Shown here: piece by piece, positions 60,969-64,000 of the stretch
Layout of the letters: each line of letters starts with the position of its first letter
Position numbering within the stretch: the stretch's first letter is position 1
NCBI RefSeq assembly: GCF_014651015.1
Contig: NZ_BMWB01000003.1
Span: 92,561 to 156,560, forward strand
Direction: 5' to 3'
Origin: Streptomyces xantholiticus
GTDB taxonomy: Bacteria > Actinomycetota > Actinomycetes > Streptomycetales > Streptomycetaceae
Length of the DNA: 64,000 bases
The notes under the pieces: generated by a model
What the model was told of the DNA's origin: nothing
The model's input: the letters and a program-made list of their open reading frames with translations, nothing else
Database searches by the model: none
Position numbers and translations under genes: made by a program

Positions 60969-61871
60969 TCAGGTGCGGGCCGCGGGGAGGAAGCGACGGA
61001 CGCCGGACGGGGCGTCCGGGCCGTCCTTCCGGGGGAGTTCGACCAGCTGCGGAAGCCGGTGCGGCAGCGCCCGGTACCACACGTACGAGACGCCGAAGCC
61101 GAACGTCAGGCACGCCACGCCGCCCACCGCGTCCAGCCAGAAGTGGTTCGCCGTGGCGACGATGACGACCAGCGTCAGCGTCGGGTACAGCAGGCCGAGG
61201 ATCTTCGCCCACGGCGCAGCCGCCAGTGCGAATATGACCAGGCCGCACCACACCGACCAGCCGATGTGCATGGACGGCATCGCCGCGTACTGGTTCGACA
61301 TGTTCTTGAGGTTGCCCGAGGCCATCGAGCCCCACGTGTCATGGACCAGAACGGTGTCGATGAAGTTCTGGCCGTTCATCAACCGGGGCGGTGCGAGGGG
61401 ATACAGGTAGTATCCGACCAGAGCTACACCGGTCGTGGCGAAAAGGACGAGTCGGGCGGCGGCGTAACGGCCCGGATGCGCACGGTAGAGCCAGACGAGC
61501 ACACCGATGGTGACGACGAAGTGCAGGGTGGCGTAGTAGTAATTCATCGACACGATGAGCCATGTCACCGAGTTCACCGCGTGGTTGATGGACTGCTCCA
61601 CCGCTATGCCGAGGGTCTGCTCCGCCTGCCAGATCCAGTCGGCGTTGCGCAGTGCCTGGTTCTTCTGCTCGGGTACGGCGTTGCGGATCAGCGAGTACGT
61701 CCAGTAACTCAGCGCGATCAGCATGACTTCGAACCAGATGCTGGGGCGGACGGGCGTCCGTGGCGGCCGCGGCCGAGGAGTGTCGGGCGACGACGCGGCG
61801 GCCTCGTCCTCCACCATGGGTGACGGGGTCGCCGTCCGGCCTTCGAGAGTCTTCACGGTCGCTTCACCCAT
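60969..61871 (-). CDS. PAP2-type phosphatase / inositolphosphotransferase-like membrane protein
   Basis: 300 aa with five to six membrane helices after a 40-residue soluble N-terminus. The PAP2 active site is spread over AAMPSMHIGWSVW near residue 199 (PSMH, first His) and ANHFWLDAVGG near 243 (second His and Asp), the arrangement of the Aur1/PAP2_3 group. It probably transfers or removes a phosphate on a lipid outside the membrane. The ATG at 61871 has AGAG shortly before it. Confidence 0.9.
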   Translation of the reverse strand: MGEATVKTLEGRTATPSPMVEDEAAASSPDTPRPRPPRTPVRPSIWFEVMLIALSYWTYSLIRNAVPEQKNQALRNADWIWQAEQTLGIAVEQSINHAVNSVTWLIVSMNYYYATLHFVVTIGVLVWLYRAHPGRYAAARLVLFATTGVALVGYYLYPLAPPRLMNGQNFIDTVLVHDTWGSMASGNLKNMSNQYAAMPSMHIGWSVWCGLVIFALAAAPWAKILGLLYPTLTLVVIVATANHFWLDAVGGVACLTFGFGVSYVWYRALPHRLPQLVELPRKDGPDAPSGVRRFLPAART

Positions 61872-61945
61872 GAGAGAGGAGTTTGCCAGATGAACGGCCG
61901 CCTCCGATCATCCCTCCGTCGCATTCGTACCGCATACTCTCCCCC

Positions 61946-63025
61946 TCACGTAGGAGGGGCGCCCCCGGGGCGGCCTCCGGGACCGGAAGCCGTTGAACCG
62001 CGGACCACCAACTCCGGCATGAAGACGAATTCGCCGTGCACCGGAGCACGGGGACGGTCCGGCGCCGCCGGGGAGTGACTGTCCCCCGTCTCCTCCAGCA
62101 GCGCGCGCACCGACGCCTGCCCCATCGCCTGCACCGGTTTGCGGACGGTGGTCAGCGGAGGATCCGTGAACGCGATCAGAGGTGAGTCGTCGAATCCCAC
62201 GACGGAGATGTCGTCCGGCACGTGGAGGCCCCGCTGCCGGGCCGCCCGTATCGCCCCCAGCGCCATCATGTCGCTGGCGCAGACAACGGCCGTGCACCCC
62301 CGGTCCATCAGCGTCGCGGCCGCTGCCTGGCCTCCTTCGAGGGTGTAGAGGGAGTGCTGGACCAGCTCGTCGCAGGCCTCGGGCGTGACACCGAGCTGTT
62401 CCTGCACGGCGAGCCGGAAGCCTTCGATCTTGCGCACCACGGGTACGAACCGCCGCGGGCCGAGCGTGAGACCGATCCGGGTGTGCCCGAGCGAGACGAG
62501 GTGGGTGACGGCGAGCCGCATCGCGCCGCGGTCGTCCGCCGAGATGAACGGCGCGCGCACGCCGGGCGCATAACCGTCGACGAGGACGAACGGGACATCC
62601 TTGGCGCGGAGCCGGTCGTAGCGCTCCATGTCGGCCGTGGTGTCGGCGTGCAGGCCGGACACGAAGATGATCCCGCAGACGCCGCGGTCCACCAGCATCT
62701 CGGTGAGCTCGTCCTCCGTCGACCCGCCCGGTGTCTGGGTGGCCAGTACCGGCGTGTAGCCCTGCCGGGTCAGCGCCTGGCCGACGACCTGGGCCAGGGC
62801 GGGGAAGATCGGGTTGTCGAGCCCCGGCGTGATCAGCCCCACCAGACCCGCGCTGCGCCGGCGCAACCGGACGGGCCGCTCGTAGCCGAGTACGTCGAGG
62901 GCGGCGAGCACCGACTGGCGGGTGGTCGCGGCGACCCCCGGCCTTCCGTTGAGGACCCGGCTCACCGTCGCTTCGCTGACCCCCGCCTGGGTCGCGATGT
63001 CGGCCAGGCGTGCGGGTGCGGTCAC
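61946..63025 (-). CDS. LacI family transcriptional regulator
   Basis: 359 aa. GTG 63025 is chosen because the hexamer TAGAGT ends 7 nt before it (leaderless); GTG 63046 lies upstream of that hexamer. RLADIATQAGVSEATVSRVLNGRPGVAATTRQSVLAALDVLGYE is the DNA-binding domain. The periplasmic-binding-like core follows (GLVGLITPGLDNPIFPALAQVVGQAL, ISVVGFDDSPLIAFTDPPLTTVRKP). It responds to an unknown, probably sugar, ligand. No transporter genes lie within the window, so the regulon is elsewhere or to the right. Confidence 0.93.
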   Translation of the reverse strand: MTAPARLADIATQAGVSEATVSRVLNGRPGVAATTRQSVLAALDVLGYERPVRLRRRSAGLVGLITPGLDNPIFPALAQVVGQALTRQGYTPVLATQTPGGSTEDELTEMLVDRGVCGIIFVSGLHADTTADMERYDRLRAKDVPFVLVDGYAPGVRAPFISADDRGAMRLAVTHLVSLGHTRIGLTLGPRRFVPVVRKIEGFRLAVQEQLGVTPEACDELVQHSLYTLEGGQAAAATLMDRGCTAVVCASDMMALGAIRAARQRGLHVPDDISVVGFDDSPLIAFTDPPLTTVRKPVQAMGQASVRALLEETGDSHSPAAPDRPRAPVHGEFVFMPELVVRGSTASGPGGRPGGAPPT

Positions 63026-63032
63026 GGAGCGG

Positions 63033-63038
63033 ACTCTA
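63033..63038 (-). promoter_or_regulatory. -10 hexamer TAGAGT for leaderless lacI-type gene
   Basis: Minus-strand TAGAGT, 7 nt before GTG 63025, with TGGGCA 17 nt upstream as -35. Confidence 0.6.
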
Positions 63039-63042
63039 CCCG

Positions 63043-63636
63043 TCACATCTGCGGCTGCCCAGCGAGCCTCGGACGGACGGGAGTTGAGGCCGGTGCCGTC
63101 GACGCAAGGCGCTTCTCCAGCAGCAGCACACCGTAACGGCTGCCATCCGCGGCCACCTTGGCGGGCTGCTCACCCACCACCCGGTATCCGGCGGCCTCGT
63201 AGTAGGCGCGCAGTCGCGGATTACGGCTCAGGCAGTCCAGCCGGGCCAGCTCCCGTCCGGCCGCGGTGATGCGCCGCTCTGCATGGGCGAGCAGCGCCCG
63301 TCCGGAGCCGGCGGGCGCGTGCGCGCGGTCGGTCATCAGCCGGTGCACATAGCCGGCGACCGGCGGCCGGTCGCCCCAGGCGGGCAGGTCGTCCCACCAC
63401 AACTCGTACGCCCCGGCCGCCCGGCCGCCGTCGAGCAGCAGCCACACCTCGCCCTGTGCGATCCGGTGCCGGAAGTGGTCGGCGTCCTTGTCGCCGGGCT
63501 TCCACTGGTCGATGCCGTTGCGCAGCATCCAGCGGGCGGTGTCGTCGTAGAGGTCGACGAGGGCGTTCACGTCCCAGTCGTGGTCGGGGGCGGAGCCGGA
63601 CGCGGTGGCGAGCCGGAAGACGGAGTCGGCGATCAC
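63043..63636 (-). CDS. GNAT family N-acetyltransferase
   Basis: 197 aa from GTG 63636 (VIADSVFRLATAS); ATG 63681 is an alternative with GGAG about 12 nt upstream. The GNAT core is visible: LVDLYDDTARWMLRNGI, GEVWLLLDGGRAAGAYELWWDD, AGYVHRLMTDRAHAPAGSGRALLAHAERRI (acetyl-CoA loop, degenerate R/QxxGxG) and LDCLSRNPRLRAYYEAAGYRVVGEQ. The acceptor is unknown. Followed by the LacI gene after 17 bp. Confidence 0.9.
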   Translation of the reverse strand: MIADSVFRLATASGSAPDHDWDVNALVDLYDDTARWMLRNGIDQWKPGDKDADHFRHRIAQGEVWLLLDGGRAAGAYELWWDDLPAWGDRPPVAGYVHRLMTDRAHAPAGSGRALLAHAERRITAAGRELARLDCLSRNPRLRAYYEAAGYRVVGEQPAKVAADGSRYGVLLLEKRLASTAPASTPVRPRLAGQPQM

Positions 63637-63824
63637 GAGGCCAATGATGGCGCGGGCGCCCGAGGGCGCAGTCGTGCACATCGCGAACGCCCTGCTCCGA
63701 GGCGGGGCTCCCGAGGCCAGGGCCGAGCTGCCCGAGGCGGGTTCCGACCCGGCGGCCGGTCATCAGAAGCGGTCCGGCGGCGCGGCGCCGGTGCCCTCGG
63801 CCGAGGTGAGGACCGCGAGATGTC

Positions 63825-64000
63825 CTATCGGAGCCGTTGAGCGGGCACCTTCGCCATCGCGGGCACCAGTTCCACGAGCCGGCCGACGAGATCGCCGAAC
63901 GGGCCGTCCAACGGTTCGTCGGCGAGGATGCGGACGAGCAGTGTGGCCATCTCCTCGTCGTAGGCGGCGCTCACCGCGGCCAGCGCCGCGAAGTCGTGCA
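63825..64000 (-). CDS. C-terminal part of an unidentified protein (5' end outside window)
   Basis: Minus-strand frame open to the window edge, 57 visible codons: HDFAALAAVSAAYDEEMATLLVR, DEPLDGPFGDLVGRLVELVPAMAKVPAQ, then TAG (63825-63827). The sequence is helical and acidic, like the end of a TetR ligand domain, but this is a guess. Confidence 0.5.
   Translation of the reverse strand, partial: HDFAALAAVSAAYDEEMATLLVRILADEPLDGPFGDLVGRLVELVPAMAKVPAQRLR

Overview
The window is high-GC actinobacterial chromosome, almost certainly Streptomyces. Third codon positions are nearly all G or C, GTG and TTG starts are common, many genes have a TANNNT hexamer 6-8 nt before the start codon (leaderless transcripts), and the gene content is typical: type VII secretion, a SARP-NB-ARC-TPR regulator, a SpoIIE-type phosphatase, glnA2/glnE, npdG and panB. 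From memory, the right two thirds resembles the conserved core region around glnE-glnA2-nadE-panB-map of S. coelicolor; I could not check this.

Region 1 (1-8860): end of a type VII secretion (T7SS) locus on the plus strand. It holds the C-terminal part of a very large protein with tandem cysteine-peptidase-like (OTU/papain-like) domains, a membrane-anchored ricin-B lectin, an alpha/beta hydrolase, eccD, eccB and a DUF6924-like protein. Region 2 (8861-21542): an accessory, scarred region with a TetR gene, a decayed quinone oxidoreductase, a GMC oxidoreductase followed by a broken aldehyde dehydrogenase, a SARP regulator, a secreted serine protease, a lipoprotein, an AraC regulator with an aldo/keto reductase carrying a TTA codon, and several small or truncated genes. 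Two copies of one promoter module lie in front of the SARP gene and the aldo/keto reductase.

Region 3 (21543-27382): an SDR gene, a Tat-exported PhoD phosphatase, and an IS630-type structure inserted at the phoD stop codon. The structure has perfect 28-bp terminal inverted repeats but holds two partial transposase copies around a lipoprotein gene. Beyond it lies a collapsed Gfo/Idh/MocA oxidoreductase pseudogene with a 7-copy 15-bp tandem repeat.

Region 4 (27383-49846): mainly core genes. They include a Bcr/CflA exporter, an Rsm22-like methyltransferase, a TetR gene with a clear palindromic operator, a prim-pol protein, a PhzF protein, heme oxygenase, map, npdG, a site-2 protease, panB, an EEP-family membrane protein, an MFS exporter overlapping nadE tail to tail, a CBS protein, a DUF3105-DUF305 pair and glnA2. 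An MFS gene and a cupin gene in this stretch are decayed or internally deleted.

Region 5 (49760-53762): a roughly 4-kb island inserted in the 3' end of glnA2. A 28-bp piece of glnA2 is repeated at both ends, and a copy of the glnA2 terminator follows each repeat. The island carries an eroded tyrosine recombinase, a PAS-PAS-GAF-SpoIIE phosphatase and a BtrH_N/DUF4872 protein. I regard it as the best candidate for an undescribed unit. Region 6 (53763-64000): a secreted protein made of about twelve 27-residue repeats, small proteins including an MT0933-type antitoxin-like protein, a VOC protein, a PPOX-like protein, glnE, a PAP2-type membrane protein, a LacI regulator, a GNAT acetyltransferase and the end of an unidentified gene. 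I saw no tRNA, rRNA or CRISPR array.
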